NCBI GenBank assembly: GCA_021771695.1
Contig: JAETON010000009.1
Location: 1 to 64,000, forward strand
Reading direction: 5' to 3'
Source: Lachnospiraceae bacterium
GTDB taxonomy: Bacteria; Bacillota; Clostridia; Lachnospirales; Lachnospiraceae
Length of the DNA stretch: 64,000 nucleotides
The notes under the pieces were generated by a model, which searched no databases, was not told the origin of the DNA, and saw only the letters and a list, made by a program, of their open reading frames with translations. Made by a program: the position numbers and the translations under genes. Positions 17,287 to 24,608 of this stretch are shown piece after piece; position 1 is the first letter of the stretch; each line of letters begins with the position of its first letter.

Positions 17287-17697
17287 ATGACAAGAAGTGA
17301 AGTAAGAGAACATATTTTTAGAATCCTATTTTCTGTGGAATTTTGTGAAAGGGATGAATTTAAAGATCAAGTAGATTTGTATTTTCAGGGACATGCCAGC
17401 ATAAGAGAGAAGAAGCAGAAAGAAATCCTTGCCAAAGTCATTGATCTGATTGATCATTTGGATGAACTGGATCATGAAATTGCCAAATATGCAAAGGCGT
17501 GGAATTTATCCAGACTCGGAAAGGCTGAATTATCTATTTTACGTCTGGCTGTATATGAAATTCTTTTTGATAAAGAAGTACCAAAGAAAGTAGCGATAAA
17601 TGAAGCGGTAGAACTGGCAAAGAAATACTGCAATGAAAAGGCTGCACCATTTATCAACGGAATTCTTGGAAAGATTGGAATCGAGGATGAAGAATAG
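17287..17697 (+). CDS. nusB: Transcription antitermination factor NusB
   Basis: A 136-residue all-helical protein that joins NusE (S10) on boxA RNA in rRNA antitermination. Typical segments are SRLGKAELSILRLAVYEIL, VPKKVAINEAVELAKKY and FINGILGKI. Normal length. The xseA start overlaps its 3' end by 11 bp. Confidence 0.96.
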   Translation: MTRSEVREHIFRILFSVEFCERDEFKDQVDLYFQGHASIREKKQKEILAKVIDLIDHLDELDHEIAKYAKAWNLSRLGKAELSILRLAVYEILFDKEVPKKVAINEAVELAKKYCNEKAAPFINGILGKIGIEDEE

Positions 17698-18913
17698 AAT
17701 ATTTTCTGTAACACAGATTAATTCATATATCAAACGAATGTTTCAAAGTGATTATGCGCTGCGCAGAATTTCTATTAAGGGGCAAATATCCAACTGTAAA
17801 TATCACTCTTCCGGACATATTTACTTTTCTCTAAAAGATGAAAGCAGCCAAATATCCTGTGTGATGTTTGCCAATTCCAGATATCAGGGATTGAAATTTG
17901 ATATGGAAGATGGGCAGGAAGTGATTGTAAGCGGGAATATCAGTGTCTATGAAAGAAGCGGAAGTTATCAGCTTTACGCAGATGAGATCCGTTTGGACGG
18001 CATTGGAGAGCTTTATATTGCCTATGAACAGCTAAAGCAAAAGCTTTATGAGGAAGGACTTTTTGACCATGAAAAAAAGAAGCCGATTCCTGTAAATCCT
18101 AAAAAGATTGGAGTTGTAACGGCTCGTACGGGAGCTGTCATTCATGATATTATGAGTACGGCGAAACGAAGGAACCCCTTTGTGCAATTGATTTTATATC
18201 CTGCAAAGGTACAGGGAGAGGGAGCTGCACAGACCATTGTAAAGGGAATTAAAACACTGGATGCCTATGGTGTTGATACAATAATTATTGGACGAGGCGG
18301 AGGTTCTATTGAAGACCTTTGGGCTTTTAATGAAGAAATGGTTGCCAGAGCAATTTATGCAGCAAAAACACCGATTATTTCAGGAACAGGTCATGAAGTG
18401 GATACGACTATTGCGGATTATGCGGCGGATTTGAGAGCTGCCACACCAACAGCAGCCTGTGAATTGGCAGTTCCAAATATCAGAGAAGTGATGGATGGTA
18501 TTCAAAATCGTGCATATACGCTGGAAACACTGTTACGGCAGGTTCTAGGACGTTATCAGATGCAGCTGGAACAGTATCGTTTCAAGATTTCAGAATTTGA
18601 TCCGAAATTCCGCCTGCAGGAGCAAAAAATGCGGCTGGCAGAATTAGAAGAAAAATTAGTGATGCGGATGAAAGATAAAGTGGTATCTTATCAGCATCGT
18701 TTGGAGTTGTATACCGGACGGCTTCATGGAATGTCTCCCACAGCGAAATTAATCAATGGTTTTGGATATTTAGAAGATGAAAATGGAGTGCCATTGACTT
18801 CAGCGAAAAATGTCAAACAAGGAGATAAAATTTCTATTACAGTATCGGACGGAATGATTGAAACGACTGCCCAAATAGTAAAACTGTTTGACATAAAAGA
18901 AATGCCGGTTTAA
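17687..18913 (+). CDS. xseA: Exodeoxyribonuclease VII large subunit
   Basis: A 408-residue catalytic subunit of ExoVII, which degrades single-stranded DNA in both directions. An N-terminal OB-fold (FSVTQINSYIKRMFQSD, ISNCKYHSSGHIYFSLKD) is followed by the catalytic domain with RGGGSIEDLWAFNEE and GTGHEVDTTIADYAADLRA. The ATG at 17687 gives the standard N-terminus and overlaps nusB. In most relatives the small subunit xseB follows immediately; here about 7 kb of accessory DNA lies between them. Confidence 0.96.
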   Translation: MKNRIFSVTQINSYIKRMFQSDYALRRISIKGQISNCKYHSSGHIYFSLKDESSQISCVMFANSRYQGLKFDMEDGQEVIVSGNISVYERSGSYQLYADEIRLDGIGELYIAYEQLKQKLYEEGLFDHEKKKPIPVNPKKIGVVTARTGAVIHDIMSTAKRRNPFVQLILYPAKVQGEGAAQTIVKGIKTLDAYGVDTIIIGRGGGSIEDLWAFNEEMVARAIYAAKTPIISGTGHEVDTTIADYAADLRAATPTAACELAVPNIREVMDGIQNRAYTLETLLRQVLGRYQMQLEQYRFKISEFDPKFRLQEQKMRLAELEEKLVMRMKDKVVSYQHRLELYTGRLHGMSPTAKLINGFGYLEDENGVPLTSAKNVKQGDKISITVSDGMIETTAQIVKLFDIKEMPV

Positions 18914-18929
18914 ATTGCAATGTAATTAT

Positions 18930-19029
18930 AAAAAGAGTGTCACAAAATGGAGTGCTCCCAGCAATTATGACATTGACCTAGAAGGGAGAATATCATTTTA
19001 ATTTGATATGTTTGTGACACGTTCTTTTT
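18930..19029. terminator. Large compound stem-loop after xseA
   Basis: AAAAAGAGTGTCACAAA (18930-18946) pairs with TTTGTGACACGTTCTTTTT (19011-19029) with one small interruption. The outer arms enclose about 64 nt holding an inner ATATCA/TGATAT hairpin (18990-19009) and a short GGAG/CTCC palindrome. The terminal T-run suits a terminator for xseA and its A-run one for the minus-strand gene ending at 19061. The size is unusual and could also fit a small non-autonomous element. Confidence 0.5.
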
Positions 19030-19060
19030 GTGAATCGATAGACATAATGGATAAAGTTAT

Positions 19061-19312
19061 TTATACTGGAATCCATGAGCCAATCCATTTTTTCTTTGTG
19101 ACATTATATTTTCGTTTATAATATTTTCCATTCATATATTTATATTTCCATACAATCGTATCAGAACATGTGGTGATTTCAGAATTAGTTTCTGCTGGGT
19201 TTATAAAAAACTTAGAATCACTGGATGCAGAAACTTTTATTGGAAGATTTATAGATGAAAATATAAAAGTAAATAAAAATGAAATTAATAATGCTTTATT
19301 TAATTTTTTCAT
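19061..19312 (-). CDS. Small secreted peptide
   Basis: 83 residues with a clear signal peptide (basic start, hydrophobic 7-24, likely cut after residue 29, VSA) and a mature part of about 54 residues rich in Lys, Tyr and Trp (WKYKYMNGKYYKRKY near 55-69). The C-terminal pattern of WKYK, NGK-YKR and W-G-W recalls small secreted clostridial proteins of unknown function. Its start overlaps the 3' end of the M56 protease gene by 17 bp, so it is translationally coupled to the BlaI-M56 regulator pair. A secreted signal, bacteriocin-like product or ligand of the protease is possible; none is proven. Confidence 0.7.
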   Translation of the reverse strand: MKKLNKALLISFLFTFIFSSINLPIKVSASSDSKFFINPAETNSEITTCSDTIVWKYKYMNGKYYKRKYNVTKKKWIGSWIPV

Positions 19313-20453
19313 GTTTTAAGGCCTCCTGTTTTGATTGATAGACTCGATATCCTGAAAATGATGATTTTAGGGAATCAGCTTCCATAGGCGGATATTTTTT
19401 CCCTTTGTAATATATATCATAGGTTTTTCCATTTTTAACAAAAAAAGTATCTTTCTTTTCAAAACCTAAAATAACTTCTCCTTTTTCATGGGGAGGGGTT
19501 GGATAACACGGTTCAAATGAAAAGAACATGGATAAAAACATGATAACTGCAACACCAAAAATGTGTGTAGAGTAAACCATCTTTTTAGATGAAATATGGG
19601 GAGGTTCGAGAATAAAAGCTGCCCGTTGGAGAAACGATGACTGCGATCTTTCGAAAAAACACAAAACAGGAACAGACTCAGCAGAGGGTTCATATTTTGC
19701 TATTTTCATAAGACATTCCACATAGCATAAGCGTTCATATTCGTTCATATCTTTGGCAATTGTTGAATCATTGGATAGTTCTAAAGAATGATTTAACTGA
19801 TTCTGTATCCAATATACCAATGGATTCCACCAGTAAAAACATCTTAAAATTTCAAAAATAAATTTTATCCAAAGATCGTGGTGATAATAATGTTCAAATT
19901 CATGTTTTAGAATGAATTCTAATTCTTTGGATGTAAATGCAATATCCGGCAGTAAAATTGTGGGGTGACAAAGTCCTGTGATGCAAGGGGTTTTTATTTG
20001 CGGCAAACATACAATTTTTATGTTTTGCTTTTTTTTATATTTCTTACAAATACAAGTAATTATTTCATTCACAGTATGATCATTCAGATAAGGATAAATA
20101 TGTATGAGCTGATGAAATCTATGAGTACGCCATGTAAAACGTAAGAAACAAATCATAAAGCCGGACAGAGAACCATATATCATAATATCCATAAGTGTAA
20201 TATTCATAAAGATTGGAACTTTTATCATATCAAAAAAAGCTGCTAATAATACTTTTGATTGGATATTATGGGTGAATATAAAATTACAAGGGAAAAACAT
20301 CCGGACCGTTATGATAAGAGTACATACAATAATTATATTGGCTCCATATCTACGGATAAAATTTGTATGTTTTGAAATAATGATAAGGTACAACATTAAA
20401 ATACTTCCAAAAACAATGCAAGTGAAAACTGAGCCGTAAGAAGGTTCTATCAT
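19296..20453 (-). CDS. M56 family (BlaR1-like) membrane metalloprotease
   Basis: A 385-residue polytopic membrane protease. Several N-terminal membrane helices (about 7-25, 37-54, 66-104) precede a cytoplasmic M56 zinc-protease domain whose HExxH motif is LKHEFEHYYHHD (near 183-194). A further helix (about 294-315) is followed by only about 70 extracytoplasmic residues. Classical BlaR1/MecR1 end in a penicillin-binding sensor domain of about 250 residues; that is absent here, so the inducer is probably not a beta-lactam. The gene starts 1 bp after the BlaI-type repressor, which its protease activity would be expected to inactivate. Confidence 0.88.
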   Translation of the reverse strand: MIEPSYGSVFTCIVFGSILMLYLIIISKHTNFIRRYGANIIIVCTLIITVRMFFPCNFIFTHNIQSKVLLAAFFDMIKVPIFMNITLMDIMIYGSLSGFMICFLRFTWRTHRFHQLIHIYPYLNDHTVNEIITCICKKYKKKQNIKIVCLPQIKTPCITGLCHPTILLPDIAFTSKELEFILKHEFEHYYHHDLWIKFIFEILRCFYWWNPLVYWIQNQLNHSLELSNDSTIAKDMNEYERLCYVECLMKIAKYEPSAESVPVLCFFERSQSSFLQRAAFILEPPHISSKKMVYSTHIFGVAVIMFLSMFFSFEPCYPTPPHEKGEVILGFEKKDTFFVKNGKTYDIYYKGKKYPPMEADSLKSSFSGYRVYQSKQEALKHEKIK

Positions 20454-20454
20454 A

Positions 20455-20841
20455 CTAATTCTCCTTTTCTAATTCTTGTTTTCTTTTTTGAATCTTCTTT
20501 TCCAATTGTCGAATAACATCAGGATTATTTTCCTGTTCAATAAAATGTGCTAGAAATGCCGGCGAAGAAAAAAGACCATGAATGTCTGAAAAATTATCAC
20601 TGATATATTCCTCTGCTGAAATAATTGGTTTGTAACTGCGGGAAAGAACTGTACCGCTGTAAACAATATCCGCAATTTCGATATACTCATTTTTCAATAA
20701 TGTCTGGACGGCAGACCTTACAGTATTAATATTTAATGAAGGGTTGGATTTTTTTATGGAAGAGACAGTCATAGGTCCTTCGGATGCCCATAATATTTTC
20801 ATGACATCCAATTGACGTTTGGTTAATTTCTTTTGCTTCAT
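20455..20841 (-). CDS. BlaI/MecI/CopY family transcriptional repressor
   Basis: A 128-residue winged-helix repressor. The N-terminal DNA-binding domain (KLTKRQLDVMKILWASEGPM, then SLNINTVRSAVQTLLKNEYI) is typical of BlaI/MecI, with a C-terminal dimerisation part. In bla/mec systems the partner membrane protease triggers repressor cleavage; here the partner is the adjacent M56 gene. It most likely controls both itself and the divergent secretion operon. The Shine-Dalgarno AGGAGT sits about 12 nt from the ATG, a long spacing. Confidence 0.9.
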   Translation of the reverse strand: MKQKKLTKRQLDVMKILWASEGPMTVSSIKKSNPSLNINTVRSAVQTLLKNEYIEIADIVYSGTVLSRSYKPIISAEEYISDNFSDIHGLFSSPAFLAHFIEQENNPDVIRQLEKKIQKRKQELEKEN

Positions 20842-20882
20842 AATATATTAAAATACTCCTTTCAATTATAATCTTACTATTT

Positions 20883-20910
20883 ATTATAACATTAAAAATA
20901 AATAATTCAA
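20883..20910 (-). promoter_or_regulatory. Promoter of the blaI-M56-peptide unit
   Basis: Read on the minus strand: TTGAAT (20910-20905), 16-bp spacer, TATAAT (20888-20883), 42 bp before the BlaI-type start. Confidence 0.5.
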
Positions 20911-20976
20911 TATTAAAATAGAATGAAATTATATTAAATTAACACAGTAAAAAAATAATGAATTAATAGAAATAAC

Positions 20977-21005
20977 TTGACAAAAAGGTTTATAAAAATT
21001 AATAT
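20977..21005 (+). promoter_or_regulatory. Promoter of the secreted-protein/ABC operon
   Basis: TTGACA (20977-20982), 17-bp spacer, TAATAT (21000-21005), leaving a leader of about 65 nt before the first gene. It lies 67 bp from the divergent promoter, so one repressor bound in between could control both. No clean BlaI-type TACA/TGTA dyad was recognised by eye. Confidence 0.6.
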
Positions 21006-21078
21006 ATAGAAAAGTTGTGGACGAGAACTATAGGACTTTTATACTAACCTGTAAATTTTGAGAAATGGAGAATTATTT

Positions 21079-21498
21079 ATGAAAATGTTAAAAAAGAAAA
21101 GACTGTTTGTATTTTTAATAGGTGGAATGATGGCAGTAAGCCAAATTGGAGGTACAGCAATTATATATGCTAATAATTGTTCAGATACTGCCTATTCTCA
21201 TACATATAATGGTGATGGAAGCGATTATTATACTGCTGCAAGAGCTAAAAAAGATAAATCTGCATCTTATGTGAATAATAATGGAAAAGGAACACATGGT
21301 ATCACAGCTGCTGTATCAAATGGTTCTTATCATGTTTATTCAAGTTATTATAAGATAAAAGCAGGAAACAGAAAATATATGAAAAATACAGTTTATCAAA
21401 AGGGATATCGAAGCGCACGTATTGCAATGGCTGTTTCTAGCGGGAGAAAAGGATTGATGAAAGGTGTTTGGAGTCCGGATAATTGCAGTGGTTATTAA
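21079..21498 (+). CDS. Secreted Tyr/Gly/Ser-rich protein, DUF2712-like, possible bacteriocin
   Basis: 139 residues. A signal peptide (MKMLKKKRLF, hydrophobic 10-30, likely cut after A31) leaves a mature form of about 108 residues rich in Tyr, Ser, Gly and Lys. It has exactly two cysteines, Cys34 and Cys136, in near-identical contexts (NCSD and NCSG) at the two ends. The pattern SASYVNN, TVYQKGY and the terminal GVWSPD resemble small secreted Firmicute proteins of the DUF2712 type (recalled family, not searched); lactococcin-972-type peptides are a more distant comparison. The ATG at 21079 has GGAG at 8 nt. First gene of the operon and followed by a strong hairpin, an arrangement typical of a highly expressed exported peptide. 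Confidence 0.7.
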   Translation: MKMLKKKRLFVFLIGGMMAVSQIGGTAIIYANNCSDTAYSHTYNGDGSDYYTAARAKKDKSASYVNNNGKGTHGITAAVSNGSYHVYSSYYKIKAGNRKYMKNTVYQKGYRSARIAMAVSSGRKGLMKGVWSPDNCSGY

Positions 21499-21505
21499 TT
21501 GTTAT

Positions 21506-21531
21506 TGGAGTCTGCAGATTTGCAGACTCCA
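21506..21531 (+). terminator. Intra-operonic hairpin after the secreted-protein gene
   Basis: A perfect 11-bp stem TGGAGTCTGCA / TGCAGACTCCA with a GATT loop, followed by TTTAAA rather than a long T-run. It lies 8 bp after the secreted-protein stop and 19 bp before the next gene, so it probably acts as a partial terminator or 3'-end mRNA stabiliser. Confidence 0.7.
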
Positions 21532-21549
21532 TTTAAAGAGGGATAGGTT

Positions 21550-22221
21550 ATGAATATTTTAAAAAGAAGCATTTTTTTGTTGGGCATTTTGCTGGTTGTC
21601 ATTTGGTTTTTATTTGGGATTAATATGAAAAAAGAAAATGGGAAAGAAATGAAAAGTCAAACAAGCCAGGTTTGGGAAAAAATTCAAAAAAATTGCTATC
21701 AGGCACCGATTGTAGAAGTTAGAAAAATAATAAAACAGGATGATTGGACTTATCAAATCAATTCTGCACAACTAACAAAAATACAGGGAGATTGGGAAAA
21801 ACCAGATGATACATGGTATCAGTGTGATAACGAGGGGAATGTAATACATCATATGACATTAGTAAAAATCAATATAACAATATCGAGATATAAAAAAAAT
21901 GAAGATAATATCTGGCTAAATAGTTACAAGCTGAATTTATATGATAAAAAAGGAAAAAGATTTTTAGATCAAGATGGTCCCATTTCGTATGAGATATGTG
22001 CAGCTTCTGTAGTGAAAAGTAAATCAAAAGATAAATATAATTATCCATTAGAAAAAGGACAAAAAGTGACAACAGATTTCATTTATGCTGTTCCAGATTC
22101 ATATATCAGTCGAACGAAATATTACTTATTAAGTATTAATAATTGTGGGATGGATGAAAGCAGTTTAACTCCAAAAGAACATTGTTATTTAAAGATTGAT
22201 ATGAAAGGGAATGTAAAATGA
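21550..22221 (+). CDS. Membrane-anchored extracytoplasmic protein, unknown function
   Basis: A 223-residue protein not assigned to a named family. One N-terminal membrane helix (about 7-25) with a basic start anchors a soluble outer domain. That domain has beta-strand-like alternation (HMTLVKINITISRYKKN, YKLNLYDKKGKRF, KVTTDFIYAVPDSYI) resembling the immunoglobulin-like fold of DUF4352-type proteins (inference), and five cysteines. It follows the secreted-protein gene and overlaps the first permease by 4 bp (ATGA), so it is translated with the transporter. A role in immunity or as an extracytoplasmic transporter partner is plausible. The protein ending at 25806 shares this layout. Confidence 0.65.
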   Translation: MNILKRSIFLLGILLVVIWFLFGINMKKENGKEMKSQTSQVWEKIQKNCYQAPIVEVRKIIKQDDWTYQINSAQLTKIQGDWEKPDDTWYQCDNEGNVIHHMTLVKINITISRYKKNEDNIWLNSYKLNLYDKKGKRFLDQDGPISYEICAASVVKSKSKDKYNYPLEKGQKVTTDFIYAVPDSYISRTKYYLLSINNCGMDESSLTPKEHCYLKIDMKGNVK

Positions 22222-23009
22222 AAATATTACTAAAGTATGAAATCAAAAGAATGATGAAATCAAAAGAAAGGATGATTTCGCTAGGTGTTGGATTTGCAAT
22301 CTGCATTTGGCATTTGGCTCAGTTTGTCTGGTTTCAAAGTATTTATCAAGGATATAATTTCCCAGAAAGTTTTTTTCAGAAGTGGATTGGAGGAGATGGC
22401 TTTCCAATACAAAGTTTTTTGTACTATTTTATGTTACCATTAATTGCTGTACTGCCAGGAGGGGCAACATACTTTGAGGATGTAGATGGTGGGATGATTT
22501 TTAATATTTATTTGCGATGCACACGTATAAAATATTTATTAGCAAAATATATTGCCGTTTTCATATGTGGAGGATTGACATTTACACTGCCATTGTTGGT
22601 GGATTTATTATTTACAGCTGCTCATTTTCCGGCTTTATTACCAGAACCAATAACAGATATTGGACCATCTCCAAATTATTTATTTTTTGGATGGTATTTT
22701 TGTCACCCATGGTTATATCTTTTACTTTTTTTATTTTTGGGATTTCTATTTGCGGGAGGATTTGCAAGTATTTCATTAGTAGTATCACTTTATGCAACTC
22801 ATAAAGCACAAATTCTTCTTTGTCCGTTTGTGCTATATTTTTTGATATATTGCATAAATAATATAATTGATACAATGGACTATGCCCCAAACTATTTTCT
22901 GATTAGTGGAGTAGGAATTGAAACTATATGGGAATTAGTTATTTCATTTATATTATTTTTATCAGTATTTTCCACATATCTTTGGAAAGGATTACGGTAT
23001 GAGTTATAA
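22218..23009 (+). CDS. ABC-2-type permease-like membrane protein A
   Basis: A 263-residue integral membrane protein with about six helices (20-38, 65-80, 108-133, 164-190, 198-216, 237-254) and a basic N-terminus (MKILLKYEIKRMMKSKER), the usual layout of ABC-2-type export permeases. It overlaps the genes on both sides. Presumed partner of the ATPase at 24609-25271. It shares topology but little evident sequence with permeases B and C. Confidence 0.72.
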   Translation: MKILLKYEIKRMMKSKERMISLGVGFAICIWHLAQFVWFQSIYQGYNFPESFFQKWIGGDGFPIQSFLYYFMLPLIAVLPGGATYFEDVDGGMIFNIYLRCTRIKYLLAKYIAVFICGGLTFTLPLLVDLLFTAAHFPALLPEPITDIGPSPNYLFFGWYFCHPWLYLLLFLFLGFLFAGGFASISLVVSLYATHKAQILLCPFVLYFLIYCINNIIDTMDYAPNYFLISGVGIETIWELVISFILFLSVFSTYLWKGLRYEL

Positions 23010-23787
23010 ATTTTTTTGGAAAAACAAAATATATATTTTGGAAGGGATTATGGTTGGGCTGTTTACTTGTATGCTGTTAAAAATCGATTATGTGAATGCA
23101 ACATTTAATTTGCAAATATATTCCTTACCGGATTCTATCATTCGGGCAATGAAGCCTTTTTATTATGGATTAGTGGTTCTTCCTTTTTTAGTTGGGGCAG
23201 TCATTTATTGTATAAGAGACGATTTCTTAAATACAAGAATTTTGTTTTTTCGATCCAAAAAAGAACTTTGGATTTTACAGGAAAAACGTATGTTATATCT
23301 TTCGGTGTATTTTGCATTTGCATTTTTTGTCTCCATTTTTTTGTTCGGCTTTTGGAAACACCAAATATATTTCAATTGGGAGAATTATGAAAGTTACTAT
23401 TTTATGAATACACATGAGATTTTTCAAGGGAATATCATGCAGGTATGGAGTGCTGCATTTTTGGTATGCACCGTACGGAATTTTATTTTCTGTAATATAA
23501 TTTTGCTATCGAAATGGTGGATCAGGCGTACCATGCCTGGAGTTTTATTGGTAACAGTGATTTGTTCATGTGAAATTGTACTTTCTAATGTAAAAGCAAT
23601 GATGTTGTTTGGAATAAAGGAAATTAAACTTGTCATTCAACGATTTCCAGTAGATTATCAGTTGTTTGAAAGTTGGAGAGAAAGACTGCATATTGCAGCG
23701 AATTTGGTGGTTGTATTATTGATTGTTTATGGTTTGATGAATACAGCTATAAAAAAAAGGGAGTTTATTCATGATAAAATCTTTTAA
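22999..23787 (+). CDS. ABC-2-type permease-like membrane protein B
   Basis: A 262-residue membrane protein with about six helices (12-28, 53-72, 98-118, 150-170, 180-200, 230-248). It begins MSYKFFWKNKIYILEG and carries a cytoplasmic charged loop FRSKKELWILQEKRM after the second helix, a place where ABC-2 permeases contact the ATPase. Overlaps permease A by 11 bp and permease C by 17 bp. Substrate unknown; the secreted protein of the same operon is a candidate. Confidence 0.68.
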   Translation: MSYKFFWKNKIYILEGIMVGLFTCMLLKIDYVNATFNLQIYSLPDSIIRAMKPFYYGLVVLPFLVGAVIYCIRDDFLNTRILFFRSKKELWILQEKRMLYLSVYFAFAFFVSIFLFGFWKHQIYFNWENYESYYFMNTHEIFQGNIMQVWSAAFLVCTVRNFIFCNIILLSKWWIRRTMPGVLLVTVICSCEIVLSNVKAMMLFGIKEIKLVIQRFPVDYQLFESWRERLHIAANLVVVLLIVYGLMNTAIKKREFIHDKIF

Positions 23788-24589
23788 GAACCAGATTAGA
23801 TATGAAATAAAGGTAGGAATATTCTTAAATTGGAAAAAATATTTATTCATAACAGGAATATTTATTTTGTTTGCATGTTGTCTATTTTTTTCAATAGACA
23901 GAAATATTGCAAGAAAATTGAATGTTAGTGACTATCTGGTAAAAATTTTTATGGGTACTAGTGAATGGAAATTTGCAGATAAAAGCAATACATTTTATTT
24001 ACCAAAAGAATGGGCGGTTGTTGAGATTATGTATTTTCTCTTCATATGTACACATTTAAAACAAGATCATAAATTGAGAGAGGAACAAGTATTATTGCGT
24101 TCACAAAGTATAGTGATTTGGTGGATTGGAAAATGTGCGTGGCTGATATTAACGACTTTTTGTTATTATTTTACTTTTTATAGTGTTTTCTTATTTATAT
24201 CCATAATTACTGGAACAGGATTTGATGGTGCAGTTAATATTCAAAATGTTTGGGGACTTCAAAAGATTTCTCTAAATTTTCATGAAGGATTTCTTTTTTT
24301 ATATGTTTTACCTTCGATGACTGCGTTAGCGATAGGATTTTCTCAAATGCTTTTCTCTGTGATTATCAATCAAATAGCAGCACTTTGCATGAGTATTACA
24401 TATTTGATCACTGCTGTGTATATTTCAAGACCTTGGCTGCTGGGAAATTATTCCATGTTATTGCGAAATTATCAGATAATGGGACATGGAGGGGTGCATG
24501 GAAGGGATGGAATCATTTATTCGGCTGTAATTATAGTTTTCACTATTGTGGCGGGATGTGTGTATATGAAAAGAAAAAGAAATATTTAA
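23771..24589 (+). CDS. ABC-2-type permease-like membrane protein C
   Basis: A 272-residue membrane protein with about six helices (24-41, 80-94, 122-146, 174-196, 200-218, 248-265). After the second helix a charged loop (HLKQDHKLREEQVLLRSQS) matches the position of the equivalent loop in permease B. It ends in a basic tail (YMKRKRNI). Located directly upstream of the ATPase gene (19-bp gap). Three different permeases with one ATPase is unusual for simple ABC-2 exporters. Confidence 0.68.
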   Translation: MIKSFKNQIRYEIKVGIFLNWKKYLFITGIFILFACCLFFSIDRNIARKLNVSDYLVKIFMGTSEWKFADKSNTFYLPKEWAVVEIMYFLFICTHLKQDHKLREEQVLLRSQSIVIWWIGKCAWLILTTFCYYFTFYSVFLFISIITGTGFDGAVNIQNVWGLQKISLNFHEGFLFLYVLPSMTALAIGFSQMLFSVIINQIAALCMSITYLITAVYISRPWLLGNYSMLLRNYQIMGHGGVHGRDGIIYSAVIIVFTIVAGCVYMKRKRNI

Positions 24590-24608
24590 CATATAGTTAG
24601 GAGTAAAA

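Noticed and set aside
20842..21078. Consensus BlaI operator dyad in the divergent intergenic region
   Set aside because: The region is extremely AT-rich with many imperfect palindromes; no clean TACA/TGTA dyad stood out, so no operator is claimed.
21079..21498. Calling the secreted protein lactococcin 972 outright
   Set aside because: Size and secretion fit loosely, but the characteristic lactococcin 972 sequence pattern is not seen, and the ending fits DUF2712-type proteins better.
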